From an uncultured Campylobacter sp. (GTDB lineage Bacteria > Campylobacterota > Campylobacteria > Campylobacterales > Campylobacteraceae), in contig NZ_CALACG010000074.1 in assembly GCF_937890585.1 (NCBI RefSeq), positions 1 through 9,739 of the forward strand: DNA of 9,739 nucleotides, given 5' to 3'. Every line of letters starts with the position of its first letter. Within the stretch, counting starts at the first letter, position 1. This document shows positions 1 to 7,691 of the stretch, one piece after another. The position numbers and the translations under genes were made by a program. The notes under the pieces are model-generated. The model was given only the letters and a program-made list of their open reading frames with translations, did no database searches and had not been told where the DNA came from.

Positions 1-186
1 GAAAAAGTAGAGGCTGTTTATCTTGATCAGCCATACTCAAAGGCGCTAGAAAATTTTATAAATTTGCTTATCAAAAATGCCCCAAAAGATGAGCTTTTAA
101 AGGCGGCAAATCTCCTTGATAAGCTAAAAAATCAAAAGACATATAAAAAAGAAAAGCATAAAAATAAATTTAAGGATGAGGATTGA
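1..186 (+). CDS. 3' end of an unrecognised gene (partial)
   Basis: Reading frame 1 is open from the window edge to a TGA at 184-186 and gives the last 61 residues of a protein whose start lies outside the window. The visible part has an amphipathic, probably helical stretch (SKALENFINLLIKNAPKD, about residues 13-30) followed by a strongly basic, lysine-rich tail (KKEKHKNKFK near the end). I do not recognise the family. The stop codon overlaps the TTG start of the following phosphatase gene by 4 bases (TTGA), which suggests the two are co-transcribed and translationally coupled. From memory, C. jejuni has a small uncharacterised gene before a similar HAD hydrolase (Cj1232-Cj1233), but I cannot confirm that this is its counterpart. 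Confidence 0.7.
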   Translation, partial: EKVEAVYLDQPYSKALENFINLLIKNAPKDELLKAANLLDKLKNQKTYKKEKHKNKFKDED

Positions 187-806
187 AAGTAGTTATTTTT
201 GATATGGACGGCACAGTGATCGATAGCGGCGAGGCGATATATAAAACGGTAAATGAAGTAAGGGGCGAGCTAAGCTTAGCGCCACTTGATAAAGAATTTA
301 TCATAAAAGCGATCAACGAACCAGGTAGAAATTTAGCCCTTGAGTTTTACGGCATCGACACGCCAAGCAAGAGCTTAAAAGAGGGTTTTGAAGAGAAATT
401 TAAGAAATTTTACGATGAGTGCGCGATTACCTATGATGGCGTGAGAGAGCTTTTGCAAAAGTGCAAAGAGGCTAAATTTAAGGTCGTTTTGGCAAGTAAC
501 GCCCCGCACGATACGCTAGAGAAAATTTTAAAGAAAAATGAAATTTATGAGCTATTTGACGAGGTCATCGGTGCTAGCAAGGAGATACCGCAAAAGCCAG
601 ATCCTGCGATGCTTCATTTGGCTGTTCAAAAAACTGGAGCCAGCAAGGCGATCTTTGTCGGAGATAGCCTAAAAGACGAGCTGGCGGCTAAAAACGCAAA
701 TATGCCTTATGTGCAAGTTTGCTGGGGATTTGGCGAGGAGAGCAAAACTGCGACTTATAATGCTAAAAATGTCAGCGAAGCGTGGGAGATAATATTAAAT
801 TTCTAA
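183..806 (+). CDS. HAD-superfamily phosphatase (phosphoglycolate phosphatase-like)
   Basis: A 207-residue cytoplasmic hydrolase of the haloacid dehalogenase family, probably a phosphomonoesterase acting on a small phosphorylated metabolite. All four HAD motifs are visible. Motif I is DMDGT at 7-11, with the nucleophile D7 and general acid D9. Motif II is S105 in LASNA. Motif III is K138 in KPDP. Motif IV is GDSLKDE at 160-166, with D161 and D165 for Mg2+. The stretch at about 15-85 between motifs I and II fits a helical C1-type cap, as in Gph/PGMB-like enzymes. The start is a TTG at 183, supported by AAGGA at 172-176 six bases upstream and by motif I falling at the usual distance from the N-terminus. 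The start overlaps the previous stop. Substrate cannot be told from sequence; phosphoglycolate is only one option. A 48-base gap follows, so this gene ends its own unit. Confidence 0.88.
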   Translation: MKVVIFDMDGTVIDSGEAIYKTVNEVRGELSLAPLDKEFIIKAINEPGRNLALEFYGIDTPSKSLKEGFEEKFKKFYDECAITYDGVRELLQKCKEAKFKVVLASNAPHDTLEKILKKNEIYELFDEVIGASKEIPQKPDPAMLHLAVQKTGASKAIFVGDSLKDELAAKNANMPYVQVCWGFGEESKTATYNAKNVSEAWEIILNF

Positions 807-822
807 CTTAGTTTTAATTGGC

Positions 823-828
823 TATAAT
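823..828 (+). promoter_or_regulatory. Probable sigma-70 promoter -10 box for the 855-7501 gene train
   Basis: A perfect TATAAT lies in the only gap (807-854) between the phosphatase and the next gene, preceded by the T-rich stretch GTTTTAATT at 811-819. Campylobacter promoters usually have a strong -10 with AT-rich periodic sequence instead of a conserved -35, and this fits. Transcription would begin near 835, leaving a leader of about 20 bases before the ATG at 855. It is the best promoter candidate before the long gene train. No rho-independent terminator is seen in the gap, so read-through from the phosphatase is also possible. Confidence 0.5.
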
Positions 829-854
829 CTTAAGAAATTTTCAAAGAAACAGCG

Positions 855-1109
855 ATGATAGATATATTTGAGGGCAGTGCGAGGGATAAATTTTATGACA
901 TTTTGTTTAACGCAAATGCCATTTTGGTTAAAAACGAGATAGATAAAATTTTTGAGAAATTTGTAGCTATGAGTGAGCTTTGCGAGAAGCATGGCGTTAG
1001 CGAAGATGAGATCAGAAATTTTATTTTCAGCGAACAAGATAAAATTTATAACGGAGTAAATGACCTATATATCGAGCTTAGCGGAGAAATTTTAAGCCAA
1101 AATGAGTAG
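855..1109 (+). CDS. DUF2018 family protein (HP0242/Cj0539-like)
   Basis: A small acidic, mostly helical protein of 84 residues with no signal peptide or membrane segment. Length, composition and position next to the polyprenyl synthase-hemA-proS cluster match DUF2018, a family confined to epsilonproteobacteria. The H. pylori member HP0242 has a known crystal structure: a helical dimer with intertwined chains that was used to design a knotted protein. Its cellular role is unknown. Charged heptad-like runs at about 22-45 (VLVKNEIDKIFEKFV region) and 50-80 would form the helices. The ATG at 855 has only a weak purine stretch (AAAGAAA, 843-849) as ribosome site. The 3' end overlaps the next gene by 8 bases (1102-1109), so the two are probably translated together. 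The family assignment is from memory of sequence and context, not a search. Confidence 0.75.
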   Translation: MIDIFEGSARDKFYDILFNANAILVKNEIDKIFEKFVAMSELCEKHGVSEDEIRNFIFSEQDKIYNGVNDLYIELSGEILSQNE

Positions 1110-1533
1110 AATTTCTGCGCTCATAGCCTTGTTGGCCGCTCTTGTTTTTGCAAAAGAGCCAAATTTTGACCCAAATTCGGTGCATACATTTGAGCTTAAA
1201 AAAGATGAGTGGGCACGGGTCTTTATAACCGAGAAAAAAACTCAAAAAGTTGAAACATTTGACTTTCGTTGGACGCTATTTGATAGCACAAATATCACTG
1301 TGCAAAGTTTTTTTAGGCGCTATCCAAGGCAGATGGTCTTTTCGCTAAGACAAGGACAAAACACCTATATGCAGCGAGTTTTGCCTGACTTTACTATGCC
1401 GCCAAACGAGAGTGTGAGCCTTTATATATCATTTATTGATTTTAGGGACAAAAAGGCGCATTTTAGGGTGGCGCTGCTAGATGAGAGCAAGCGTGTGGAT
1501 GTGGGTTTTAGAGATCCGCACGAGGATAAATAG
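1102..1533 (+). CDS. Small exported protein, unknown function (Cj0540-like)
   Basis: A 143-residue protein with a short Sec signal peptide: MSRIS, then a hydrophobic core ALIALLAALVFA at 6-17, with likely cleavage after A17 (AlaPheAla-Lys type site). There is no lipobox cysteine and in fact no cysteine at all, so it should be a soluble periplasmic protein. The mature part is rich in aromatic residues and predicted strand (DEWARVFITEKK, TFDFRWTLFDS, SVSLYISFIDF, KAHFRVALLDE), which suggests a compact beta fold. I cannot assign a function. By position it matches C. jejuni Cj0540, annotated as an exported protein. It overlaps the DUF2018 gene by 8 bases and stops 10 bases before the polyprenyl synthase start, so it belongs to the same transcript. 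Confidence 0.75.
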   Translation: MSRISALIALLAALVFAKEPNFDPNSVHTFELKKDEWARVFITEKKTQKVETFDFRWTLFDSTNITVQSFFRRYPRQMVFSLRQGQNTYMQRVLPDFTMPPNESVSLYISFIDFRDKKAHFRVALLDESKRVDVGFRDPHEDK

Positions 1534-1538
1534 AAGGA
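1532..1538 (+). promoter_or_regulatory. Ribosome binding site fixing the polyprenyl synthase start
   Basis: AGAAGGA lies 5 bases before the ATG at 1544. A longer in-frame ORF begins at 1481, but its extra 21 residues are read from inside the 3' end of the exported-protein gene, have no ribosome site and do not look like polyprenyl synthase sequence. The ATG at 1544 is therefore the start. Confidence 0.8.
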
Positions 1539-1543
1539 TAAAA

Positions 1544-2437
1544 ATGGATAAAATCGATGAAATAATGACTAAATTTATAAGCGAGCTTGGCTACGAAGAG
1601 GCCTGTGAGATGTTTGTAAAAATAAGCTCAGGCAAGAAGCTGCGCTCAAAACTTCTATTAAAAATCGCAGGCGAGAGTGAAATTTCACTTAAACTCTGCG
1701 CTATCATCGAGCTCATCCACCTTGCAAGCTTGCTTCACGACGACGTCATAGACGAGGCAAATATAAGACGCGGCAAGCCAAGTATAAACGCGCTTTTTGG
1801 CAGTAAAAACTCAGTCATGCTAGGTGACATTCTCTACTCAAAGGCTTATTTTGAGCTTACAAAATTTGATCCAAGCATCGCAGCTGTCGTTTCAGACGCG
1901 GTCAGCAAACTAAGCATCGGCGAGATGATGGATGTGAAAATGGCTGAAAATTTTAACGAAAACGAGCAAGAATATCTAAAGATGATTTATTATAAAACAG
2001 CTGTTCTGATAGAAGCTACGGCTATTTGCGGGGCAAAGCTAGCTGGCAAAGATAGTGAGAAATTTGGAATTTATGGCAAAAATTTAGGTCTTGCATTTCA
2101 GATCGTTGATGATATCTTAGACATAACTCAAGATGAAAAAACGCTTGGCAAACCAGCGCTTAACGACTTTGTCGAGGGCAAAACGACACTTCCTTACATA
2201 TATCTTTATAAGAGCCTAGATGAGGCTAGCAAAACAAAGCTTAGATCACTTTGGGCAAAGAAGTTAAACGCGGACGAAATTTCGTGGCTAAAAGAAAATT
2301 TTGATAAAACTAGCTCACTTAGCAAGGCTATAAATGAAGCCAAAAGGCTTGGAGCTGAGGCGATAGAAGCGATAAAAGAGTATAAAAACGCCGAGCTTGA
2401 AGGGATCATAAAAAGCATGATAGATAGGGAATTTTGA
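1544..2437 (+). CDS. ispB: Long-chain polyprenyl diphosphate synthase
   Basis: A 297-residue soluble trans-isoprenyl diphosphate synthase that condenses isopentenyl diphosphate onto an allylic primer to make the long side chain of the respiratory quinone. The first aspartate-rich motif is DDVID at 66-70 in LLHDDVIDEANIRRG; the second is DDILD at 189-193 in FQIVDDILD. Both bind Mg2+ and diphosphate. GKKLRSK at 30-36 corresponds to the usual GKRLRP substrate loop, KT at 151-152 and GKP at 202-204 are the other conserved sites. Length is slightly below the common 320-350, losing only N-terminal sequence. Campylobacter uses menaquinone (mainly MK-6 and methylated MK-6), so the product is probably hexaprenyl diphosphate, although orthologues are often named octaprenyl synthase (ispB). 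The chain length cannot be read with certainty. The stop overlaps the hemA ATG by one base (TGATG). Confidence 0.9.
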   Translation: MDKIDEIMTKFISELGYEEACEMFVKISSGKKLRSKLLLKIAGESEISLKLCAIIELIHLASLLHDDVIDEANIRRGKPSINALFGSKNSVMLGDILYSKAYFELTKFDPSIAAVVSDAVSKLSIGEMMDVKMAENFNENEQEYLKMIYYKTAVLIEATAICGAKLAGKDSEKFGIYGKNLGLAFQIVDDILDITQDEKTLGKPALNDFVEGKTTLPYIYLYKSLDEASKTKLRSLWAKKLNADEISWLKENFDKTSSLSKAINEAKRLGAEAIEAIKEYKNAELEGIIKSMIDREF

Positions 2438-3720
2438 TGCACTATTTAGACATAAGTTTTACATATAAAAATACTGATATTTCGGTCAGAGAAAAGCTTG
2501 CATTTGATAGTGACGAGAAAAAAGAGCAAATTTTAAAGCTGATAAACTCAAACAAAAACATAAAAGAGAGCATGGTGCTAAACACCTGCAACCGCGTCGA
2601 GATCATAGCTAGCGTGGAGGATGTAAAGGCTGCCACTGCTCATATCATCAGGTGTATGTCGATATTTTCAGGCGTTTTTGAAGATGAGCTTTATGAGAGA
2701 GCTGACATCTACGAGAACAGCGGTGCCGCCCACCACCTATTTGCTGTGGCAAGCTCGCTTGATAGCCTAGTCGTTGGTGAGACGCAGATCGTTGGCCAGC
2801 TAAAAAATGCCTTTAAATTTGCTTATGACAACAACTCATGTGGCGAAGACATCAGCAAGATCATACACTACGCATGTAAGTGCGCTGCTAAAGTAAGAAA
2901 CGAAACTCAAATTTCTAAAAACCCAATCTCAGTTTCAAGCGTCGCCGTAGCAAAAGCAAAAGAAATTTTTGGCACGCTTGAGGGCAAAACGGCTATCGTC
3001 GTGGGCGCTGGCGAGATGGGCGAGCTAGCAGCAAAGCACCTCATATCAAGTGGCGCAGAGGTGATCATTATAAACAGAAGCTCCGAGCGCGTTGAGCAGT
3101 TAGTTGATAGCTTAGGAGATAGCGCGAGCTGGGATAGCATATTAAAACTAAAAGAATACGTAAATAACTACGATCTCATCTTTTCAAGCACTGCAGCTCC
3201 ACACGCCATCATCACAGGCGAGATCATCGAGCCAAGAGAATTTCACAGATACTTTTTTGATATCGCCGTGCCAAGGGACATCGATCTTTTAAACACGGAG
3301 CTGATCAGCGTCTATACGGTCGATAGCTTAGAGGAGATCGTGCGTAAAAATTTAGCCCTCAGAGAGGAGCAGGCGCAAAAGGCCTACTCGATCGTCGGTC
3401 AAGATACGAGCGAGTTTTTAAAGACTTTAAAAGAAGATATGAGCGTGCCTCTTATAAAATCAATCCGCAAGCAGGCTGAAATTTGCGCGAAAAATGAGCT
3501 AGAAAAGGCGATGAAAAAGGGCTATTTAAAACATAGCGATTATGATGAGGCACAAAAGCTCATTCATCAAGTCTTTAAAGCCTTTTTGCACCAGCCAACG
3601 ATGAAGCTAAAAGGGCTTGCAGACGAGGAGAGAGCGAGCGAGCTTTCAAACGGAGTTAAATTTTTATTTGACATAAAAGATGAACAAAATTTTCAAGCAG
3701 GAGATATAGATGAAATTTAG
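2437..3720 (+). CDS. hemA: Glutamyl-tRNA reductase
   Basis: A 427-residue NADPH-dependent enzyme that reduces glutamyl-tRNA(Glu) to glutamate-1-semialdehyde, the first committed step of C5-pathway heme synthesis. The catalytic cysteine is C51 in LNTCNRVE (48-55). The conserved block around H100 ([23 protein letters not shown], 99-121) forms the substrate pocket. The NADPH Rossmann loop is VGAGEMG at 189-195, and the C-terminal dimerisation helix spans about 310-410. ATG at 2437 is preferred to the in-frame TTG at 2434: AGGGA at 2426-2430 is 6 bases upstream of the ATG, and family members start with M-(H/Y)-Y. The gene overlaps the polyprenyl synthase stop by one base and overlaps proS by 11 bases (3710-3720), so translation of the three is probably coupled. 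In other bacteria this enzyme is controlled by heme-dependent proteolysis; nothing here tells whether that applies. Confidence 0.95.
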   Translation: MHYLDISFTYKNTDISVREKLAFDSDEKKEQILKLINSNKNIKESMVLNTCNRVEIIASVEDVKAATAHIIRCMSIFSGVFEDELYERADIYENSGAAHHLFAVASSLDSLVVGETQIVGQLKNAFKFAYDNNSCGEDISKIIHYACKCAAKVRNETQISKNPISVSSVAVAKAKEIFGTLEGKTAIVVGAGEMGELAAKHLISSGAEVIIINRSSERVEQLVDSLGDSASWDSILKLKEYVNNYDLIFSSTAAPHAIITGEIIEPREFHRYFFDIAVPRDIDLLNTELISVYTVDSLEEIVRKNLALREEQAQKAYSIVGQDTSEFLKTLKEDMSVPLIKSIRKQAEICAKNELEKAMKKGYLKHSDYDEAQKLIHQVFKAFLHQPTMKLKGLADEERASELSNGVKFLFDIKDEQNFQAGDIDEI

Positions 3721-5410
3721 TAAATTTTACGCCCCAACGACCAAAGAAGCGCCAAAAGATGCATCTTTACCAAGCCATCAGTTTTTGATAAGAGGTGGCT
3801 TTGTCGAGCAGATCGGCTCTGGACTTTACAACTATCTGCCGCTTGGAAAGATCATGCACGATAAAATTTCACGCGTGGTGAAAGAGGAGATGAACGAGGC
3901 TGGAGCGCTAGAGGTGAGCTTTAGTGTGGTCACTTCAGGCGAGCTATGGAAGCAAAGTGGCCGATACAATGTCTTTGGCAAGGAGCTTTTGCGCTTTAAA
4001 GATAGAAAAGAAAATGACTTTGTCATAAGCCCGACAAATGAAGAGGCAGCCGTTGCTTTGGTGCGTGGCAAGGTGACTAGCTACAAGCAGCTGCCGCTAA
4101 ATTTATACCAGATAAACACCAAATTTCGTGACGAGGCAAGACCACGCTTTGGCTTGCTAAGAGGGCGAGAATTTACGATGAAAGATGGTTATAGCTTTCA
4201 CTCAAGCAAAGAGGATCTTAAGCGTGAGTTTGACCTTATGGAGGCAACTTATAGTAAGATTTTTACCCGCTTGGGACTAAATTTTAGAGCCGTAGAGGCT
4301 GATAGCGGAGCCATAGGAGGAAGTGGCAGTAAAGAGTTTATGGTGCTTGCAAGTAATGGCGAGGACGACATACTTTGCTGTGAGGCTTGCAGATACGCTG
4401 CAAACGTCGAGGCGGCAAGACGCAAACCAAGAGTTAGCGAGGCTGAAGCGCCAGAGGCAGACGCGGCTAAATTTCTAACGCCAAATGCAAAAACGATAAA
4501 AGATGTCGCTGAGTTTTTCAAAGTTAGCGAGTTTTACTGCATAAAAGCTGTTATGAAAAAGGCGATCTACGAGGAGAAAGAGGAGGTTGTGGTCTTTTTT
4601 GTAAGGGGCGATGACGAGCTTCAAGAGACAAAGGCACAAAACGCTTGCAAGGCGCTTGAGCTAGTAGATGCCAGCGAGGATGACGTGGCTAAAGCTGGGC
4701 TTGTGGCTGGATTTTGCGGGCCAGTTGGGCTAAAAGATGTGAAATTTTTTATAGATAACGAGCTAAGGGGTGCAAATAACATGATATGCGGCGCTAACGA
4801 GAAGGACTATCACTTTGTTGGCGTTAGTGTTAGCGGATTTAACGAGGAGAGATTTAAAGACCTTGTAAAGGTAAAAGAGGGCGATAAATGCCCAGTTTGC
4901 GGCGGAAATTTAAAACTTAGCAAAGGCATAGAAGTTGGTCATATCTTTCAGCTAGGCGATAAATATTCAGCTGCGATGAATGCGACATATCTTGATGAAA
5001 ACGGCAAGGCAAAGCCATTTTTGATGGGCTGCTACGGCATCGGCATCAGCAGGCTTATCGCTGTGATGATAGAAGCTAGCCACGATGAGAGGGGCTGCAT
5101 CTGGAAAAAAGAGTGCGCGCCGTTTGATGTGGAGATCATCATCTCAAATTTAAAAGATGAAGCGGGCGTGAAATTTGCATTTGAGCTTTATGAGAGCCTT
5201 AAAAAAGCTGGCGTTAGCGTCATAATCGATGATAGAAACGAGAGATTTGGCGTTAAGATGAATGATTTTGAACTTATCGGCTTTCCTTATGCGCTACTTG
5301 TTGGTAAAGAATTTGCAAATGGCAAGGTCGAGTTTATCACAAGAGATGGGCTAAGCAAAGAGGCGATAGAGGCAAACGACGCCTTTAGAAAGATAAAAGA
5401 AAGCTTATGA
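3710..5410 (+). CDS. proS: Prolyl-tRNA synthetase, bacterial type with editing domain
   Basis: A 566-residue class II aminoacyl-tRNA synthetase that charges tRNA(Pro), close to the usual ~570 of the bacterial form. Motif 1 lies in the N-terminal region ([14 protein letters not shown], 36-49). Motif 2 is [21 protein letters not shown] in 139-159. Motif 3 is [10 protein letters not shown] at 440-449. The YbaK-like insertion domain, about 225-400, hydrolyses Ala-tRNA(Pro); K279 in FYCIKAVM matches in position the editing lysine known in E. coli ProRS. Cysteine pairs C224/C227 and C394/C397 (CPVC) flank the insertion and may bind metal. The C-terminal anticodon-binding domain runs from about 470 to the end. 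The ATG at 3710 has AGGAG at 3699-3703. It overlaps hemA by 11 bases and fxsA by 4. Its place between hemA and hemC is a conserved oddity of Campylobacter and Helicobacter. Confidence 0.96.
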   Translation: MKFSKFYAPTTKEAPKDASLPSHQFLIRGGFVEQIGSGLYNYLPLGKIMHDKISRVVKEEMNEAGALEVSFSVVTSGELWKQSGRYNVFGKELLRFKDRKENDFVISPTNEEAAVALVRGKVTSYKQLPLNLYQINTKFRDEARPRFGLLRGREFTMKDGYSFHSSKEDLKREFDLMEATYSKIFTRLGLNFRAVEADSGAIGGSGSKEFMVLASNGEDDILCCEACRYAANVEAARRKPRVSEAEAPEADAAKFLTPNAKTIKDVAEFFKVSEFYCIKAVMKKAIYEEKEEVVVFFVRGDDELQETKAQNACKALELVDASEDDVAKAGLVAGFCGPVGLKDVKFFIDNELRGANNMICGANEKDYHFVGVSVSGFNEERFKDLVKVKEGDKCPVCGGNLKLSKGIEVGHIFQLGDKYSAAMNATYLDENGKAKPFLMGCYGIGISRLIAVMIEASHDERGCIWKKECAPFDVEIIISNLKDEAGVKFAFELYESLKKAGVSVIIDDRNERFGVKMNDFELIGFPYALLVGKEFANGKVEFITRDGLSKEAIEANDAFRKIKESL

Positions 5411-5838
5411 GATTTTTTGCATTTTTGTTTTTTTTGATAGAAGCGGTCTTTATCTATCTTTTTGTTGATAAATTTGGCTTTTTGAACTACTTTCTTGAGG
5501 TGCTGGTCTCTGGATTTGTTGGTATCGCACTTCTTTTTAATGCTGGATTTTCTAGCTTAAATTCGCCTCAAGTGGCGCTTAAAAGCTTTCTTGGCGGAAA
5601 TTTATTTAGCCAGCTAGGACTTAGCTTTGGCGGAGCGCTGCTCTTTTTGCCAGGGATTTTGACAGATATTTTTGGTATCGCCGTGGTCGTTTTTTCTTTA
5701 GTGTTTAAGAAAGATGCAGCGAAAAATGAGAGCTATCAGGAGTTTAAATTTCAAAACTTTAGCGAGCAGCGCAGTAAAAAAGATGAGGGCGAGATCATCG
5801 ACGTTGAGGTCATCGAAGAGCCAAAAAGAGTAAATTAG
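5407..5838 (+). CDS. FxsA family inner-membrane protein (Cj0544-like)
   Basis: A 143-residue inner-membrane protein. Hydrophobic segments are seen at about 2-20 ([18 protein letters not shown]), 28-46 ([17 protein letters not shown]) and 72-100, the last broken by the family signature [10 protein letters not shown] at 81-90, which resembles the LxPGxxxDxxG motif of FxsA. A charged cytoplasmic tail follows (about 101-143), ending in [14 protein letters not shown]; FxsA-type proteins often carry a similar acidic tail. E. coli FxsA, when overproduced, relieves F-plasmid exclusion of phage T7; the natural role is unknown and should not be transferred. The ATG overlaps the proS stop in an ATGA, so expression probably depends on proS translation. 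hemC starts 8 bases after the stop. Family assignment is by motif and topology. Confidence 0.75.
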   Translation: MRFFAFLFFLIEAVFIYLFVDKFGFLNYFLEVLVSGFVGIALLFNAGFSSLNSPQVALKSFLGGNLFSQLGLSFGGALLFLPGILTDIFGIAVVVFSLVFKKDAAKNESYQEFKFQNFSEQRSKKDEGEIIDVEVIEEPKRVN

Positions 5839-5842
5839 GAGA
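5837..5842 (+). promoter_or_regulatory. Ribosome binding site of hemC
   Basis: AGGAGA just after the fxsA-like stop. Two ATG codons follow directly, at 5844 and 5847. Spacing from AGGAG is 2 bases to the first and 5 bases to the second, so the second is the better start; the difference is a single methionine. Confidence 0.6.
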
Positions 5843-5846
5843 GATG

Positions 5847-6782
5847 ATGAAAGAGATAAAAATAGCAACTAGAAAGAGCATCTTAGCGCTTTGGCAAAGC
5901 GAGCATATCAAGGCTAGGATCGAGGCGCAGCACAAGGGCGTGAAGGTCGTGCTTGAGGGCATGAAGACAAAGGGCGATGTGATACTTGACACGCCACTTG
6001 CCAAGATCGGCGGCAAAGGGCTTTTTACAAAAGAGCTTGAAGATAGCATGCTAAAAGGCGAGACCGACATCGCCGTGCATAGCCTAAAAGACGTGCCAGT
6101 AGTCTTTCCAGAAGGACTTAAACTAGCGGCCATTTGCTCACGTGAGGACACGAGAGATGCGATGATAAGTGAGAAATTTGCTAAATTTAGCGACCTACCG
6201 CACGGCGCAAAGGTTGGCACAACGAGCCTACGCCGTAAGATGCAGCTACTTATCATGAGACCTGATCTTGAGATCATCTCGCTTCGTGGAAACGTGCAAA
6301 CACGCCTACGCAAGCTAAAAGAGGGCGAATTTGATGCGATCATTTTGGCGATGGCTGGAATAAACCGCCTAAATATCAAGGCTGAAGTGGCACACATCTA
6401 CACATTTGGCTTTGACGAGATGATACCTGCGATGGGGCAGGGCGCTCTTGGCGTCGAGGCTAGAGATGAGAAGCAAATTTTAGAGCAGATTGACTTTCTA
6501 AACGACGAAAATGCAGTTATAGAAACGACCATAGAGCGTGACTTCGTAAGCGTTTTGGAGGGTGGCTGCCAAGTGCCAATAGGCATAAGTGCAAGGCTAA
6601 AATGCGATAAAATTTCTATCGATGCGATCGTTGGCCTGCCTGATGGAAGCGAGTTTATAAAAGATAGCTTAAAGACTAACAAAGATAAATTTAAAAGTGT
6701 CGGCAAAGAGTTAGCGTATAAATTTATAGAAAAAGGGGCGAGAGAGCTTTTAAAACGCGCTGAAGAGATGGCGAATATATGA
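5847..6782 (+). CDS. hemC: Hydroxymethylbilane synthase (porphobilinogen deaminase)
   Basis: A 311-residue cytoplasmic enzyme that links four porphobilinogen molecules into hydroxymethylbilane for heme synthesis. The cysteine carrying the dipyrromethane cofactor is C241 in LEGGCQVPIG, matching C242 of E. coli. The catalytic aspartate is D82 in HSLKDVP (78-84). Cofactor- and substrate-binding arginines are R129/R130 in GTTSLRR, R147 in SLRGNVQTRL, and R153. The N-terminal IATRKSILALWQ (6-17) is the family signature. Length is typical. A start at 5844 would add one methionine and is less well spaced from the ribosome site. The TGA overlaps the next ATG as ATGA (6779-6782). HemC joins HemA in the same pathway, but hemB and hemL, the steps between them, are not in this window. 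Confidence 0.95.
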   Translation: MKEIKIATRKSILALWQSEHIKARIEAQHKGVKVVLEGMKTKGDVILDTPLAKIGGKGLFTKELEDSMLKGETDIAVHSLKDVPVVFPEGLKLAAICSREDTRDAMISEKFAKFSDLPHGAKVGTTSLRRKMQLLIMRPDLEIISLRGNVQTRLRKLKEGEFDAIILAMAGINRLNIKAEVAHIYTFGFDEMIPAMGQGALGVEARDEKQILEQIDFLNDENAVIETTIERDFVSVLEGGCQVPIGISARLKCDKISIDAIVGLPDGSEFIKDSLKTNKDKFKSVGKELAYKFIEKGARELLKRAEEMANI

Positions 6783-7501
6783 GAAAAGCGCTTATTTTAG
6801 CGTTTTTGATGTCCGAGCTTTTTGCGCAGGTAGATTTAGAGCTTATTTATTCGCTCTTTACCGATAAAAATTTCGATAAAAACGTCTATTTTAAGGGTGA
6901 GATGCGAGATCGCTTAAAAAATAATTTTTACTCATCCGACAAATTTGACGAAATAAAAGTCACCAAACTCGGCAGGAGTAGCGAATTTAGTGGGATATTT
7001 CGCGTTTGGCTCACTTCTAAAAACGACGCATACCTTGATCTATACATTTTTGCTAAAGAAGACGGTATTTATGCGCTCAGATCGCTCGCGCAAACCAGCA
7101 TCATAGAGGCGATGATAAATGGCTATGAGGTTGCGAGCGAGGCGGAAAAGGCGCAACTTAGAGCAATGGGCGTGGATATAGAAAATTTAAGGTTGATTTT
7201 GGCAAGTGATAATGCATTGCTAAAATTCGGACGCGAAAACGAGGCAAAATTTGAAGAGCTGTTTGCGCTATATCAAAAGGATGAAGTGGCGGCAAACGAA
7301 GTCGTAAAGCGATTACATCTATCTCATGCGGCGTACGACGGTGGAGTTTTTGAGGTGATCATAGGTGGCGTAACGGATAATGTAGTGGGTTTTATGCGCG
7401 TGGAAAACGAATCTAATCTGCCGCAGATGAGTCCGAGCGAGTTTATAATGTTAGAACGGCTCTCTGCAAACTCAAAATGGTATCTTTTTAAGACGACTTA
7501 G
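6779..7501 (+). CDS. Exported protein of unknown function
   Basis: A 240-residue protein with a short signal peptide (MRKALILAFLMSELFAQ, core at 4-13, likely cleavage near A16-Q17) and no lipobox. The mature protein lacks cysteine, is rich in acidic residues and alternates strand-like pieces (FSGIFRVWLTS, AYLDLYIFAKEDG, GVFEVIIGGV, NVVGFMRVEN) with helical stretches at about 118-180. I do not recognise a family. It begins in an ATGA overlap with hemC, so it is probably translated as the last gene of the long train. From memory, C. jejuni has hemC directly followed by the ubiD-like gene, so this ORF and the 284-base gap behind it look like an insertion into the ancestral order. Some codons (TCG, CTC, CGA, TCC) seem commoner than in its neighbours; this is an impression by eye, not a count. 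Confidence 0.65.
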   Translation: MRKALILAFLMSELFAQVDLELIYSLFTDKNFDKNVYFKGEMRDRLKNNFYSSDKFDEIKVTKLGRSSEFSGIFRVWLTSKNDAYLDLYIFAKEDGIYALRSLAQTSIIEAMINGYEVASEAEKAQLRAMGVDIENLRLILASDNALLKFGRENEAKFEELFALYQKDEVAANEVVKRLHLSHAAYDGGVFEVIIGGVTDNVVGFMRVENESNLPQMSPSEFIMLERLSANSKWYLFKTT

Positions 7502-7520
7502 ACAGATATAGGATAACTAG

Positions 7521-7617
7521 GCCGGCTTGCAACTTTTTGCTTGTCTTAACGCTGTAAATTTAGCGTCGCACGCTTTTGGTTAGGGGTTGTAAGAGATTAA
7601 ATTTTTGCGAAGCCGGC
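7521..7617. repeat. Long-range inverted repeat with GCCGGC ends
   Basis: The left arm GCCGGCTTGCAA (7521-7532) pairs with the right arm TTGCGAAGCCGGC (7605-7617), giving 12 base pairs with one unpaired G at 7609. The 72-base region between contains a second short stem, ACGCT (7549-7553) with AGCGT (7562-7566). The arms are more GC-rich than the surroundings. This could be a folded RNA element, a DNA-protein site or a remnant of a small mobile or repetitive element. There is no T-run after the right arm, so a rho-independent terminator is unlikely. Confidence 0.45.
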
Positions 7618-7691
7618 AATTAAATTAGCGTATCCGCCAAAACCGATAATTTTTATGATTTTACTAATTTTTCGGCAGTTAAAGCTGTGTT

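Noticed and set aside
822..1037. Minus-strand open frame opposite the DUF2018 gene
   Set aside because: Antisense shadow without ribosome site or recognisable protein features.
1481..1543. Longer start for the polyprenyl synthase
   Set aside because: The extra 21 codons lie in the 3' end of the exported-protein gene in another frame, lack a ribosome site and have no family similarity; AGAAGGA precedes the ATG at 1544.
2434..2436. TTG start for hemA
   Set aside because: It only adds one residue ahead of an ATG that is better spaced from AGGGA and gives the normal N-terminus.
5810..6397. Minus-strand open frame of 195 codons across the start of hemC
   Set aside because: It is antisense to hemC, serine- and arginine-rich as shadow frames are, and matches no family; hemC has all its catalytic residues.
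7549..7566. Hairpin ACGCT/AGCGT as a rho-independent terminator of the gene train
   Set aside because: Only five pairs, an 8-base loop and no T-run after it.
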